Positions 1-9,745 of a DNA stretch of 39,419 bases are shown piece by piece (the stretch's first letter is position 1; each line of letters opens with the position of its first letter). Origin of the DNA: Planctomycetota bacterium (GTDB lineage Bacteria > Planctomycetota > Phycisphaerae > UBA1845); the NCBI GenBank assembly GCA_024276605.1, contig JAJRWX010000041.1:1-39419 (forward strand), read 5' to 3'. The notes beneath the pieces are model-generated. The model was not told the origin of the DNA. It saw nothing but the letters and a program-made list of their open reading frames with translations, and did no database searches. Position numbers and translations under genes: made by a program.

Positions 1-141
1 AGGGTGGCATGGGCAAGGCTTTTTTTGCCCGTGGTGGCCACCGGAGCTACACGGGTAAGTCCCGATGTATCCCGACTATACGTCGGGATACATCGGGACT
101 TACCCATGCCACCCGAATTCTTAGCTGTGACGAAGCACTAG
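1..141. repeat. MITE-like structured repeat, copy 1 (left end outside window)
   Basis: The segment holds a perfect 24-bp inverted repeat (53-76 against 82-105, 5-nt loop) inside an outer 12-bp inverted repeat, GGGTGGCATGGG at 2-13 against CCCATGCCACCC at 103-114. A side hairpin GGGCAA...TTGCCC lies at about 11-30, and CCCGTG/CACGGG pair around 28-55. The right terminus 123-141 reads CTAGTGCTTCGTCACAGCT on the minus strand. That matches the left terminus of the copy at 24457-24636 (CTAGTG, four variable bases, GTCACAGCT). Bases 53-122 differ from the second copy at one position only, in the loop. No transposase is present, so a non-autonomous element is the best reading; the family is unknown. 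Confidence 0.75.
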
Positions 142-226
142 ATGTGATTCTCAGCGATCACCGACGACGTTATATAGATGAGCAGCGGCGCGGGATCGTA
201 TGTCCTTGGCGGGTCGATAGGGGATG

Positions 227-3200
227 TTATTGAGTCAGTTCCGCCATATGTTTTTGTAGGGACTGCTGCTGGGTGAGTAGTTCGGACAAGCGCTCGCGCT
301 CGGTGGCGATGACTTCCGGTGGGGCGTTAGCCACGAACTTTTCGTTGCCGAGTTTACTTTGCTTACCCTTGATTTGCTTTTCCAGGTTTTCCAGTGTCTT
401 GGTTGCACGCTTACGTTCGGCTTCATCGTCGCTGACGTCGTGGACGTAAATGCGTAGTCCGTGGATGTTGACGCTGGCGGCGTTGGGTGGACGTTTAGCC
501 ATGGGATCAATCGTTAACGACCCGATGCCGGCCATGTGTTTGACGATGTGGGCGTGGGATTCGAACGTGCTAAAATCCTCAGCGGGTAGGGCGATGGTTA
601 CGGTGACACGATCCTTCGGCGCAACTTTGCACTGCGTGCGCAAATCACGCACGCCGCGCGTAGCGTCTTGCAATTGATTAAATGTCTTGACGATGGCATC
701 ATCTTCCAGTGATGCGTAACCTTCGACCGGTGGGAACATGGCCACGATCAGTTGAGAATCCGTATCAAGATCAGCGATGCCGGGTAGACCACGCGCTGGT
801 GCGATGGCATTCAACTGTTGCCAGAGTCGTTCAGTAATAAAGGGTAGCGTAGGGTGAAACAGGCGAAGTAGTTGGTCCATGCAGAAAGCTAGAACCTGCT
901 TGGCGGTAGCCGTGGAATCTGCAGCGCTGATCGACGAGTTGGGATCATCTTCCGATTGAGATTCGTTGGTTAGTATTGGTTTGGTGAGTTCGATGTACCA
1001 GTTGCATAGGTTTTCCCAGAAGAACTCGCGTATCAATTTTATGGACGCCGAGAACTGATAATGTTGCAGGGCTTGGTGGTAGGCACGGATGGTCTGTGAG
1101 AGGGTCGAGAGAATCCAACGGTCTTCCGGGCGCAGGTCTTGGGGTTTAAGTTTGTTACACGATGCACCTTCAAGGTTCATAAAGGCGAAGCGGGCGGCGT
1201 TCCAAAGTTTGTTGCAAAAGTTTCGGCCTAGATCGAATTTATCCGATGTTTCACGCGCGATGGTCAATTCTTTTTTCGTGTCAGCGTCGGCCCATTGGGT
1301 GGCGAATTCTTTTCTGCACTCTTTGTTGAGGCATATAACACGGTGACAGTCGGACGGCTGCAGTTTACGATCCAGCTTGATCCCGCGGGATTTTCGGGAT
1401 TGCTCCTCAGCTTTGATTACTAGCGACTGGTCGACGAGTTTTTTGCAATGCGGACAGATATATTCGACCGGCATGCGGATGTCTTGGGTTTCGGTGGTCA
1501 TGTCAGCCATGGCATATCGCAGGGCGTCCGCACCGTGCGTGTGGATAATGTCCACCGGGTCAACGCCGTTACCCTTGGATTTACTCATGGTCTCGCCGCG
1601 ACCGTCGAGAATTTTCGGGTGGATGTAGACATGGTCGAACGGAACCTCGCCCATGGCGTACAAACCAAACATGACCATGCGGGCCACCCAATTGGTAATG
1701 ATGTCCCGCGAAGTAATCAGTACATTGCCGGGATAATATTGCTTGAGATGCGAAGTCTGCTCCGGCCAACCAAGCGTACTGAATGGCCATAGGGCGGATG
1801 AGAACCAGGTGTCAAGGACGTCGGGGTCTTGGCTCACGCCGTTTTCCGCTAGCTTAGTTCTGTCTGTTTCCGATGCCTCTTCATTCCAGCAGCAAAGAAG
1901 GTGTTGTTCTCTGATTCCGTAGTCTCTATCCCGATGTTGTGGCAAGTGCATAGTTGCTTGCAAGTATGGCGCAAAGTGTTTTTCCCCAGGGAAGTCTGCC
2001 AATGCTTTGATGCCAATTCCCTTTCCACTTGCAATATGTCCTGGTGCTGGTCGTTTTTCCGACCAAATCGGTATCCGATGTCCCCACCAGAGTTGTCGGC
2101 TAATACACCAATCTCGTTTCTCACCTAACCAGTCGAGGTAACTTTTAGCGTAGCGTGTTGGAAAGATTTTAATGCGTTCGTCCTGCACAACGTCGATGGC
2201 CGCTTGCGCGAGTCCTCGGATTTTCTTTCCAGACGGCAAGATTACGGAAGATTCAACATCAGGGTTCAGTCCCTCACGACGTTGTCTACTGTCTTCATCG
2301 ATATCACTTGTTTGTACAAACCACTGATCGGACAAGAACGGCTCAATGGCGGCTTTGCTACGGTCGCTGTGTCCTACTTCGCGGTCATGATCTTCGATGT
2401 CGTGGACTAAGCCTAGTGCCTCCATATCCTCAACGACTTTGTTGCGGCCCTCACTAGCGAAAGTTAGTCCTTCATACTTTTTGCTATTGGGATTGTCGTT
2501 ACCGTCCGTTTCGACAATTCGCGCGATCTTGCCGTCTTTCGTGAGTACATTAATCATTGGTAGTGGCGGGTCTTGACGCATGCCAACTTCGTAATCGTTG
2601 GGATCATGTGCGGGAGTGATCTTTACGCAGCCGCTGCCCAACGTAGGGTTGGCATGTTGGTCGGTGATGAGCGGGATGATTCGATCGACTAAAGGCAAAC
2701 GTAATGTACGACCATCCTTTGCCATCTTGGCAAGCGTTAGTAGCAAGGGAAGATGCGTCTTGCGTCGTTGGATAATGGCATCGATCTTGTCCTGAATGCC
2801 GGGTTTATCTTTTTCAGAAGCTACATCCAAACTATCGTGCAACTTTTGTTCAGCTTTGTTGAGTTCACTTTCGGGATCGGCGCATACGGCCACGGCTGTG
2901 TCGCCCAGCATGGTCTCTGGTCGAGTTGTGGCGATGATGACGAACTCCGGCTCACCGGGTTGGGGATCAATGACCGGATACTTGAAGTGCCAGAATTTTC
3001 CCTTGATGGTCTCGTAATATACTTCATCGTTGGCGACGGCTGTTTGTAATTCTGTATCCCAATTGACCAACCGCTTCCCTCGGAAGATCAATCCATCCTT
3101 GAAGAGATTGAAAAATTGTAGGCGAACTGCTTTGGCTAAGCCTTCGTCGAGCGTGAAGCGGGAGCGTTCCCAATCACAGGAACATCCCATGAGCTTCAAC

Positions 3201-3595
3201 TGGGAGAGGATGCGTTTCTCATAGTCATCTTTCCATTGCCAGATGCGGCGGACGAGTTCATCTCGACCGAGGTCATGGCGAGATTTTCCTTCGGTTTCGC
3301 GGATACGGCGTTCGACGACGGCTTGCGTCGCAATGCCGGCGTGGTCGCAGCCGGGTTGCCATAAGGTGTTAAAACCGCGCATGCGGTGATAGCGCACTAA
3401 GATGTCTTGCAACGTATTGTTGAGCGCGTGACCTAAGTGCAGCGCACCGGTGATGTTAGGTGGTGGGATGACGATGGTAAAAGTTTGTTCGTGAGCGCGA
3501 TCGTCGGGTGTTGAGCGAAAGGCTCCGCTTTGCTCCCACTGTTGGTAAATGTCTGATTCGACCTTTTGTGGTTCGTAAAGTTTTTCGAGTTCCAT
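227..3595 (-). CDS. valS: Valyl-tRNA synthetase
   Basis: Class I aminoacyl-tRNA synthetase that charges tRNA-Val in the cytoplasm. The HIGH motif is HLGH (residues 53-56) in the context PPPNITGALHLGH, and the KMSKS-type motif is TMSKSKGN (669-676). The editing (CP1) domain lies between them, the anticodon-binding domain follows from about 780, and a Lys/Glu-rich coiled-coil arm ends the protein (about 1060-1122), as in bacterial ValS. At 1122 residues it is about 170 longer than the E. coli enzyme. The extra length includes a stretch in the editing domain (about 245-295), one before DPDVLDTWFSSALWPF (about 512-588), and a CPHC...CLNKEC zinc-ribbon-like insert right after the catalytic domain (about 705-785). 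The ATG start fits the family N-terminus, but I see no clear Shine-Dalgarno sequence. Confidence 0.97.
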   Translation of the reverse strand: MELEKLYEPQKVESDIYQQWEQSGAFRSTPDDRAHEQTFTIVIPPPNITGALHLGHALNNTLQDILVRYHRMRGFNTLWQPGCDHAGIATQAVVERRIRETEGKSRHDLGRDELVRRIWQWKDDYEKRILSQLKLMGCSCDWERSRFTLDEGLAKAVRLQFFNLFKDGLIFRGKRLVNWDTELQTAVANDEVYYETIKGKFWHFKYPVIDPQPGEPEFVIIATTRPETMLGDTAVAVCADPESELNKAEQKLHDSLDVASEKDKPGIQDKIDAIIQRRKTHLPLLLTLAKMAKDGRTLRLPLVDRIIPLITDQHANPTLGSGCVKITPAHDPNDYEVGMRQDPPLPMINVLTKDGKIARIVETDGNDNPNSKKYEGLTFASEGRNKVVEDMEALGLVHDIEDHDREVGHSDRSKAAIEPFLSDQWFVQTSDIDEDSRQRREGLNPDVESSVILPSGKKIRGLAQAAIDVVQDERIKIFPTRYAKSYLDWLGEKRDWCISRQLWWGHRIPIWSEKRPAPGHIASGKGIGIKALADFPGEKHFAPYLQATMHLPQHRDRDYGIREQHLLCCWNEEASETDRTKLAENGVSQDPDVLDTWFSSALWPFSTLGWPEQTSHLKQYYPGNVLITSRDIITNWVARMVMFGLYAMGEVPFDHVYIHPKILDGRGETMSKSKGNGVDPVDIIHTHGADALRYAMADMTTETQDIRMPVEYICPHCKKLVDQSLVIKAEEQSRKSRGIKLDRKLQPSDCHRVICLNKECRKEFATQWADADTKKELTIARETSDKFDLGRNFCNKLWNAARFAFMNLEGASCNKLKPQDLRPEDRWILSTLSQTIRAYHQALQHYQFSASIKLIREFFWENLCNWYIELTKPILTNESQSEDDPNSSISAADSTATAKQVLAFCMDQLLRLFHPTLPFITERLWQQLNAIAPARGLPGIADLDTDSQLIVAMFPPVEGYASLEDDAIVKTFNQLQDATRGVRDLRTQCKVAPKDRVTVTIALPAEDFSTFESHAHIVKHMAGIGSLTIDPMAKRPPNAASVNIHGLRIYVHDVSDDEAERKRATKTLENLEKQIKGKQSKLGNEKFVANAPPEVIATERERLSELLTQQQSLQKHMAELTQ

Positions 3596-3731
3596 ATTGA
3601 TGGCTGAGTTTGTTAGGGTGATGGTCTATGCGGCGGACCCGACGAATACGTAAGTCGGGCAGCGACGGCGATTCCTAGTAACATGGAAGGTAGACAATGC
3701 ACGCCAAATGTCAATGCGAACGGGCGGTCGG

Positions 3732-4637
3732 TTATTTGATGCCAAGCTGCTGGGCTGCAGCGCTGGCTGTGTTGCTCAAGAGCGTGGCTATGGTCATAGG
3801 GCCTACACCGCCGGGGACGGGGGTAATGTGTGATGCGATGTCTTTGGCTGCATCAAAATCTACGTCGCCGATATTTCCTTCATTGTAGCCACAATCGATT
3901 ACGACGGCTCCGGGTTTGATCCAATGGCCAAGAACGAATCGTGGTTGTCCGACAGCGACAATGAGTACGTCGGCCCGGCGGACGATGCCTGAGAGGTCGC
4001 GTGTGCGAGAATGACATAGTGTGACGGTGGCATGATGGTTAATCAGCATCGATGCCATGGGTCGGCCAAGAATGGGGCTTCGACCGATGACAACTGCGGC
4101 GACTCCGTCCAGATCAATGTTGTACTCATCCAGCAAACGCATAATGCCTGCCGGGGTACAGGATGGGTGGGCGGGCATGCCCAGGATATTACGTCCGAAA
4201 GCTGCCGAGCTGACGCCGTCAACATCTTTGCGTAGTGGGATGGCCTCGAAGGCCGCGCGCTTATCGATGGGGGCGGGTATGGGATGTTGAATGAGAATGC
4301 CGTGGACTGTGTCATCCTCCGACAGCTCATGTACGGTGTCGAGGAGCGCTTGGGTAGATGTATTGGCTGGGAATTCTCGATTGATGGATTTGATACCCAC
4401 CTGCTCGCAACATTTACGCTTCATGCGTACATAGGTAGCAGATGCAGGATCGCTACCGACGAGTACCGTGGCCAGGCAAGGTGTGACACCGGAGGTATCA
4501 ATAATCGTTTGAATCTGATTAGCTGTTTGTATGCGAAGCTTTCTCGCCAGTTGAGTACCATCAAGAAGGCGGGGCTTGGTAGGGTTGGTGATGTCTTGAT
4601 TCATCTTGGTGATAAGCTTACCAACCAGACCGGCCAT
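3732..4637 (-). CDS. folD: Bifunctional methylenetetrahydrofolate dehydrogenase / methenyltetrahydrofolate cyclohydrolase
   Basis: Cytoplasmic one-carbon enzyme converting 5,10-methylene-THF to 10-formyl-THF with NADP+. Visible family motifs are YVRMKRKCCEQVGI with the catalytic lysine, ILIQHPIPAPID (usual form ILVQLPLP, so a Leu-to-His change beside the conserved Gln), KDVDGVS, PSCTPAGIMRLL, the Rossmann segment VVIGRSPILGRPMA, and the C-terminal signature TPVPGGVGPMT. Length is about 300 residues, normal for FolD. Start is uncertain: a GTG at 4643, an ATG at 4637 and an ATG at 4604 are in frame and none has a strong ribosome binding site; the 4604 start gives the most family-like N-terminus. 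It lies downstream of the aminotransferase gene and upstream of valS with gaps of about 90-140 bases, so it may have its own promoter. Confidence 0.96.
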   Translation of the reverse strand: MAGLVGKLITKMNQDITNPTKPRLLDGTQLARKLRIQTANQIQTIIDTSGVTPCLATVLVGSDPASATYVRMKRKCCEQVGIKSINREFPANTSTQALLDTVHELSEDDTVHGILIQHPIPAPIDKRAAFEAIPLRKDVDGVSSAAFGRNILGMPAHPSCTPAGIMRLLDEYNIDLDGVAAVVIGRSPILGRPMASMLINHHATVTLCHSRTRDLSGIVRRADVLIVAVGQPRFVLGHWIKPGAVVIDCGYNEGNIGDVDFDAAKDIASHITPVPGGVGPMTIATLLSNTASAAAQQLGIK

Positions 4638-4731
4638 CGTCACTAGTGCTGTCAGGTCTAAATCGATGGGTGCCCATATAACTTGACCACTGATATTGTC
4701 CCAAAGATACTACCCTTGAGCGAGACCGGCT

Positions 4732-5862
4732 CTATTTCTCTTGCAATGCTATGGACTTTGCCGGCTCGGCCACGCGGGCAACGATAGCGGCGATCATGTC
4801 GATTTCCCGACCGGTGATATACGGGCATAGTGGTAGTGATAGTAATTCGTTGCAGTATGATTCCGTGTTGGTTAATGGACGCGGTACGATGCAAATCCGT
4901 CGCATGGCATCTTGTGTGTGGATTGGTTGCGGGTAATGGACGCCGGCGAAGATTTCCTCATTCTTTAGCGCCTCTATGACTTCATCTCGATTACCGCATC
5001 GCACGACAAAGAGGTGGTAGACATGCTCAGCATCGTCGATGGTGGTTGGCAACACAACATGGGTACCTTCCAGGACATCCATATATCGAGCTGCTAACTG
5101 GCGGCGCGTATCATTCCAAATATCAAGGTGTTGGAGTTTTACGCGCAATACAGCAGCTTGGATGGTATCTAAACGGCAGTTATAGCCCGGTATCATATGC
5201 TCATACTTGCTTTTGGAGCCGTAATTTCTAGCACTGCGAAGCCAATACGCCAGGTCATCGTCGTTTGTGACGATGGCACCACCATCGCCTAGCGCCCCTA
5301 AGTTTTTGCCGGGATAAAAGCTAAAGCAAGCGGCTTGTCCAAAGCTGCCGCAGCGCTGCCCCTGAAATCTTGCACCGTGAGCCTGGGCTGCGTCCTCGAT
5401 AACCAACAAGCCATGTTCAGCGGCTATAGCGCTGATGGTATCCATTTGTGAAGGCTGACCGTAAAGATGAACAGGCATGATAGCCTTGGTTTTATTTGTG
5501 ATCGCCGAGATCAACTGTTTGGGGTCAAGGTTGTATGTCTGCGGATTATGGTCCACGAGTACAGGGGTTGCGCCGGCGTGATGAATAGCCAGGGCCGTTG
5601 CGATGAAAGTGTTGGCCTGTGTAATCACTTCATCACCGCGTCCTATACCCAGCCCTTTTAGGGTCAACGTAATGGCATCAAGACCGCTGCCGACTCCAAT
5701 GCAATGCTTGACCTCACAATACTGCGCGAATTCTTGTTCGAATGCGTGTACCGCATTCCCCAAGATATAGTCCCCGCGATTGACAACCTCTGCGATGGCT
5801 GTATCGATCGCATTACGTAGCGCTTCGTGCTGTCTTTTTAGGTTGACAAGTGGTATAGCCAT
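4732..5862 (-). CDS. DegT/DnrJ/EryC1/StrS family sugar aminotransferase
   Basis: PLP-dependent aminotransferase (376 residues) expected to aminate a nucleotide-linked keto-sugar in surface glycan synthesis. The N-terminus [14 protein letters not shown] is typical of the family. [11 protein letters not shown] supplies the PLP-ring aspartate, and [17 protein letters not shown] carries the Schiff-base lysine. HVYHLFVVR and [11 protein letters not shown] are standard C-terminal blocks. The best-matching subgroup by eye is the 3-keto-sugar aminotransferases (WbpE/FdtB/QdtB type), but substrate cannot be assigned. The start has a good ribosome binding site (AAGGAA, 6 nt before ATG), and the gene follows the GT2 glycosyltransferase after about 10 nt, indicating one operon with it and the upstream dehydrogenase. 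Confidence 0.93.
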   Translation of the reverse strand: MAIPLVNLKRQHEALRNAIDTAIAEVVNRGDYILGNAVHAFEQEFAQYCEVKHCIGVGSGLDAITLTLKGLGIGRGDEVITQANTFIATALAIHHAGATPVLVDHNPQTYNLDPKQLISAITNKTKAIMPVHLYGQPSQMDTISAIAAEHGLLVIEDAAQAHGARFQGQRCGSFGQAACFSFYPGKNLGALGDGGAIVTNDDDLAYWLRSARNYGSKSKYEHMIPGYNCRLDTIQAAVLRVKLQHLDIWNDTRRQLAARYMDVLEGTHVVLPTTIDDAEHVYHLFVVRCGNRDEVIEALKNEEIFAGVHYPQPIHTQDAMRRICIVPRPLTNTESYCNELLSLPLCPYITGREIDMIAAIVARVAEPAKSIALQEK

Positions 5863-5872
5863 GGATTATTCC

Positions 5873-6595
5873 TTATTGTCTGATACCGAATCCGAGTAGA
5901 AAGATCGGCCTTAATATATTCCACCAGCCGATGATTGGTTTCATCTTAGTATAGCCTAACCTTTTGGGCGGATAGACTTTGGTGCATGGAACTTCGATGT
6001 GCTTGTAATTGAGTTTTAATACTTTCCATAGGAGATACACTTCCAGACCGTAGTTATCCAGCCAGGATTGGTTGAGTCGTATGCGGTCATCTTGCAATAG
6101 TGAAAGTTTGAATGCGCGAAACCCGTTGGTACTTTCGGTGAGTGATTTTCCGGTGAAAAATTGCATTAGCCAGGGGTGGACGCGCGTGGCTAGCTTGCGA
6201 TAGAGAGGCATATCACCTCCCGTACTACCACCGGCGAGATGGCGTGAGCCCATGACGAAATCATATTCACCATCACATATGGGGTCGAGTAGTCGAGGGA
6301 TTTCTTGGGGATTGTCTTTATTGTTCCCGGCAAGAATGACAACAATGTCAAAACCGTGATCGCAACCGAACTGAAGTCCGCAACGTATCGCCGAACCTAC
6401 TCCGCTTCGATGCGGCATGGTGATGACTGTGGCTCCATGCGAGGATGCGACCAGGGGGGTGGTGTCGGACGAGGCATCATCAACCACAAGCACGGTATCG
6501 AGCGATGCTATGTCGCACCGTGCTACCACATGGCCGATTTTTGCCTCTTCGTTATAGGCCGGAATAATGGCAAGAATTTTCTTGTCTTTGTACAT
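5873..6595 (-). CDS. GT2-family glycosyltransferase, DPM1-like
   Basis: A 240-residue family 2 glycosyltransferase domain with no obvious membrane helices. The nucleotide-sugar binding start ILAIIPAYNEEAKIGHVV and VLVVDDASSDTT are classic GT-A motifs. FVMGSRHLAGG and the STNGFRAFK block match polyprenyl-phosphate mannosyltransferase-like proteins. Where most GT2 enzymes have a DADGQ-type metal-binding motif, this one reads LAGNNKDNP, a variant I associate with a DPM-like subfamily, so altered metal coordination or donor use is possible. The gene sits between a Gfo/Idh/MocA dehydrogenase and a sugar aminotransferase, suggesting transfer of a modified sugar, perhaps to a lipid carrier. No good ribosome binding site is visible at the ATG. 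Confidence 0.9.
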   Translation of the reverse strand: MYKDKKILAIIPAYNEEAKIGHVVARCDIASLDTVLVVDDASSDTTPLVASSHGATVITMPHRSGVGSAIRCGLQFGCDHGFDIVVILAGNNKDNPQEIPRLLDPICDGEYDFVMGSRHLAGGSTGGDMPLYRKLATRVHPWLMQFFTGKSLTESTNGFRAFKLSLLQDDRIRLNQSWLDNYGLEVYLLWKVLKLNYKHIEVPCTKVYPPKRLGYTKMKPIIGWWNILRPIFLLGFGIRQ

Positions 6596-6685
6596 AAGCT
6601 ATAAAACCGGCCGATCTTGGTTGCCATTCGCTCAGATGTCATGCCTGAAAACTATGTCCGTATCACGGCTGAGCACTAAGGGATT

Positions 6686-7849
6686 TTACTCGGATACATA
6701 ATGGGTTGGCGCGGGCATCGTTGTGCCTGTGGTCGTATCCGCTTCGGTACCGCGAACCCAGGTTCTTGCTGCAACTACGTCCATCGATGCACTGACAACC
6801 GGGCCTACACGACCGGGTGAATGCGAAATGGAACAAATTGCACCCCCGTTGTTCATTGATTGAGTAGCAGCTTCGAGTACACGAGCGACGGCGGCACCTT
6901 CTTTGGCGCCGGGGCCTTGTTGATTTCCAGTGGTAATCCAATCTAAAAATGCAGTAGCTTGGCTAATGAGCGGTTCTGTGCGGTGAATGGCCGGCAATTG
7001 TACATCCGCATTACGGAGCAAGTAATTGAACTCGCCGAAGGAGTCATAGTATGGTGGTTCTTGGACGCCTTTATCGTATAATCGAAGCATGTCGTTGGGA
7101 TCTACATCATCCCAGTGGGCCATTTTCTTGTCACCGATGACGGTTAGTGTTCTGATTTTGCGTGGGTTCAACCAGCTAACGTGGATATGCCCTAACGTAC
7201 CGTCGGCATAGTGCAATGTGGTGAAGCATACATCTTCGATATCAGTTTGCGTAATGCATCTCCCGGTTGCAGACACTGCGACTGGCTCTTCTCCCATCAA
7301 ATAATTGAAAATCGTAATGTCATGCGTACCAAGATCGTAAAGGGCGTTGACGTCGCCACGGATCGGACCAAGATTAGTTCGTACGGCGTCGAAGTAATGA
7401 AGCCTGCCAAGTTCCTTGGCGATGATGCGGTTGCGAAGCTCGATGATGCCGGCATTAAAGACAAACACATGGCCAACCATTAACACGCGGTCGTGGGCCT
7501 GTGCCAAGCGACCTAACGCCTCTGCTTCGGTCGAACTTGGGCAAAGCGGTTTTTCGACGAGCACGTGTTTACCTGCCATAAGTGCATCACGCGTGATCGC
7601 TGCGTGAGTTCCGGTGGGGGTGGCGATGATGACCGCATCGATACGATCGTCAGAAAGCATGGCTGTGTAGTCATTCGTGGTGCTGATACTTGGAAATCGT
7701 TGCTTAATACGTTCAAGTAAACCTTCTTTCAGGTCGGCACAAGCAATGACGCGAGATCGGTCTTGCTCAGAGAAAACACGTATGTGATTTGGGCCCCAAT
7801 GGCCACAACCTATAACACCCACGTTGATAACTGATCGATTTACGGACAT
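6686..7849 (-). CDS. Gfo/Idh/MocA family oxidoreductase (nucleotide-sugar dehydrogenase-like)
   Basis: NAD(P)-dependent oxidoreductase of 387 residues. The Rossmann motif is GVIGCGHWGPNH (about residues 12-23), the family signature is VEKPLCPS (about 98-105), and the C-terminal half is the sheet domain of the family. VGHVFVFNAGI and DLGTHDITIFNYLMG match members acting on UDP-sugars (WbpB type). With the aminotransferase two genes downstream it would form an oxidation-then-transamination pair at sugar carbon 3, as in UDP-diacetamido-uronate pathways; this is inference from context. The start is supported by GGAG 8-9 nt upstream of the ATG. It is the first gene of a three-gene set (6686-7849, 5873-6595, 4732-5862) after a 213-base gap. 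Confidence 0.92.
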   Translation of the reverse strand: MSVNRSVINVGVIGCGHWGPNHIRVFSEQDRSRVIACADLKEGLLERIKQRFPSISTTNDYTAMLSDDRIDAVIIATPTGTHAAITRDALMAGKHVLVEKPLCPSSTEAEALGRLAQAHDRVLMVGHVFVFNAGIIELRNRIIAKELGRLHYFDAVRTNLGPIRGDVNALYDLGTHDITIFNYLMGEEPVAVSATGRCITQTDIEDVCFTTLHYADGTLGHIHVSWLNPRKIRTLTVIGDKKMAHWDDVDPNDMLRLYDKGVQEPPYYDSFGEFNYLLRNADVQLPAIHRTEPLISQATAFLDWITTGNQQGPGAKEGAAVARVLEAATQSMNNGGAICSISHSPGRVGPVVSASMDVVAARTWVRGTEADTTTGTTMPAPTHYVSE

Positions 7850-8062
7850 ACGATTTTGCTCCGCTGATGACGCTGATCGAATTCATACACCATGTCTAAT
7901 ATCGGAACCGCATACCTGGCGCTGCAATAACACTGGAGTTTGGCGTGATATGGGCAGCTATAAAGTCCGATAATAGGATATCGCGCTTGGTGTGAATCTG
8001 ATCGTGATCCCTATGGCTTGGGCAATCATGAGAATTGCGGGAGTTATGTTGTGGTCACCGTG

Positions 8063-9610
8063 TTAGGTGTCGGTGGCGACATCTTTATCGACGTTGAGCA
8101 ACTCAAAAAATTTGCCGGTGGCCGCACACAATTCTGCGACGTTAGCACCTATCAGTAAGATGAGGCGGGATATTTCGTTTTGTTGTTGTTCGAGTGTTTC
8201 TCGTCGTGTTAACAAATCGTCTATATTGAGTTGCCCATTGAAATAAGCAACCACGCCGGATTCATAATCCTGAACGTATCGTGGCAAGTTCTTTATGAGT
8301 TGGTCGCGACTATCACTGAGGGTGTCGATGCGTACCAGCGGCTCAAGTGTATCCGTAAAAATTTCATTTTCTCGAGCGGCGATAGCGTGTTTGAAACGAT
8401 TGATCAGACCATTGGATTGACGAATAAGACTGTCAGTCACACGAGGATCGACGGCGCTAATGTCTATACCGACGGAAACCGACCAGTCGGATATACTTTC
8501 GTTCTCTCCGCGACCTTCCAGAGAGGATTGTCCCCCCAATAGCAATGCTAGATCCCACCGACCACGCTCAGCCAAGTCCAATTGAACTTCTGCGTTTTTT
8601 AGGGAATTACTAAGTGTGGCTATTTCCGGATCGGTATCAATGCTGGTGCGGAGTAAATCCTGGTGGGAACAGTTTTCAAATGGATTGAAAAACTCTTCGA
8701 CCATTTCAACTTGTACGTTGAAGGGTAGACCAATGGCGGCCAGTAGACGTGCGGACTGGATTTCATATCGTCCAATGGTGTTACGCACTTCGGACGTCAC
8801 GGTGGCTAACTCGGCATTAAGGCGATCAAGATCGGACTGAGAGCTTGGACCTTTCCGTTCGATGATTTGCTCGCGCAGTTTTTCTAAATCGTTTTTCCAG
8901 GATGTTCGATTTTTAACCACGCGAGTCAAGTTAGTGACATCGTAGAAACGAAACAGTGAACTTTGCAGTCGATCGCGGACGGTTTGTATGTAGGCGAGCT
9001 GCGCGTCGTCCAGTTCGTTGCGGCGAAAAATATCTTCACTGGTCCGTTCCAGTTTACGTCGGGATACGGCGAATGGATATCGTAGATCGGCTGAGATGAA
9101 GGGGTAGTTACCGATTTCATCGTTGTTTTCGTTTGTGTTGTAACCCACCGCAACATTAAACTCCGTCGTATCGAAAAATAACCGTTCGATGCCTAATTCC
9201 ACAGCGTGATCCCGTGTGCGACTGACGTCCTGATCGTCACGAGATTCGTTGAAGTTGTTGGAAACGCGAAATCTCGGGGTGAGTGAATCACGCGATGTAT
9301 AGAAAAAGTCGTATCGTGCTTCTTCAGATTTATAGCGAGAAAAGCTGGAGGCGATGTTGGGGTGGGCGTTGAAGGCTATGGAGATGAGCGATCGCGGCGT
9401 GAGTTTGATTTTCTTACCGTCATCGACGTCAGTCAGTCTTTTCGGGTCCGGCAGCGTATTGATGGATGTTGGCGCTGGAAATGAGACGCCGCTATCAAGG
9501 CTGATCGATGGAACGTGGTTAGCACACGACGAAAGAACCAGGGGTAGCCAAGATAAGATCACCATGTAAGTGGAAAAGAAACATGAACGTGTATGACCCC
9601 TTTGGTGCAT
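8063..9610 (-). CDS. TolC-like outer membrane efflux/export lipoprotein
   Basis: About 515 residues from the ATG at 9610. The N-terminus is a lipoprotein signal: a basic start, then MVILSWLPLVLSSC with lipobox L-S-S-C. The rest is long, charged and helix-rich with the duplicated layout of outer membrane factors: LDRLNAELATVTSEVRNTIG and DYESGVVAYFNGQLNIDDLL resemble the helical barrel repeats, and LLGGQSSLEG...WSVSVGIDIS resembles the beta-barrel strands. The open frame extends to 9700, but the start at 9610 places the signal peptide correctly, with GGAGG about 14 nt upstream. It follows two membrane glycosyltransferase-like genes, so it may be the outer-membrane exit of a glycan or glycolipid export route. 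No inner-membrane pump or adaptor gene is adjacent. Confidence 0.82.
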   Translation of the reverse strand: MHQRGHTRSCFFSTYMVILSWLPLVLSSCANHVPSISLDSGVSFPAPTSINTLPDPKRLTDVDDGKKIKLTPRSLISIAFNAHPNIASSFSRYKSEEARYDFFYTSRDSLTPRFRVSNNFNESRDDQDVSRTRDHAVELGIERLFFDTTEFNVAVGYNTNENNDEIGNYPFISADLRYPFAVSRRKLERTSEDIFRRNELDDAQLAYIQTVRDRLQSSLFRFYDVTNLTRVVKNRTSWKNDLEKLREQIIERKGPSSQSDLDRLNAELATVTSEVRNTIGRYEIQSARLLAAIGLPFNVQVEMVEEFFNPFENCSHQDLLRTSIDTDPEIATLSNSLKNAEVQLDLAERGRWDLALLLGGQSSLEGRGENESISDWSVSVGIDISAVDPRVTDSLIRQSNGLINRFKHAIAARENEIFTDTLEPLVRIDTLSDSRDQLIKNLPRYVQDYESGVVAYFNGQLNIDDLLTRRETLEQQQNEISRLILLIGANVAELCAATGKFFELLNVDKDVATDT

Positions 9611-9745
9611 GACTATTTCACAGGCCTCCCCGTTGTCGCCGGCGTGCCATACGGATGGCTGAAGAAGGCTGAAGTTACCGACTTTGTAATCTTTGAGCAA
9701 GACAGTGTTTGTCTGACTTTGTCTGACGAGGGTTCGGTTGCTTCG

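Noticed and set aside
9-233. 74-residue plus-strand open frame at the left edge
   Set aside because: It runs through the palindromic repeat element, and the same translation start recurs in copy 2 (24498-24776) because the DNA is repeated; no protein-like features.
3638-3659. CCCGAC/GTCGGG hairpin in the valS leader
   Set aside because: Shares CCCGAC/GTCGGG with the loop-proximal part of the repeat element, but only 6 bp and no flanking similarity; likely chance. No T-box features were seen.
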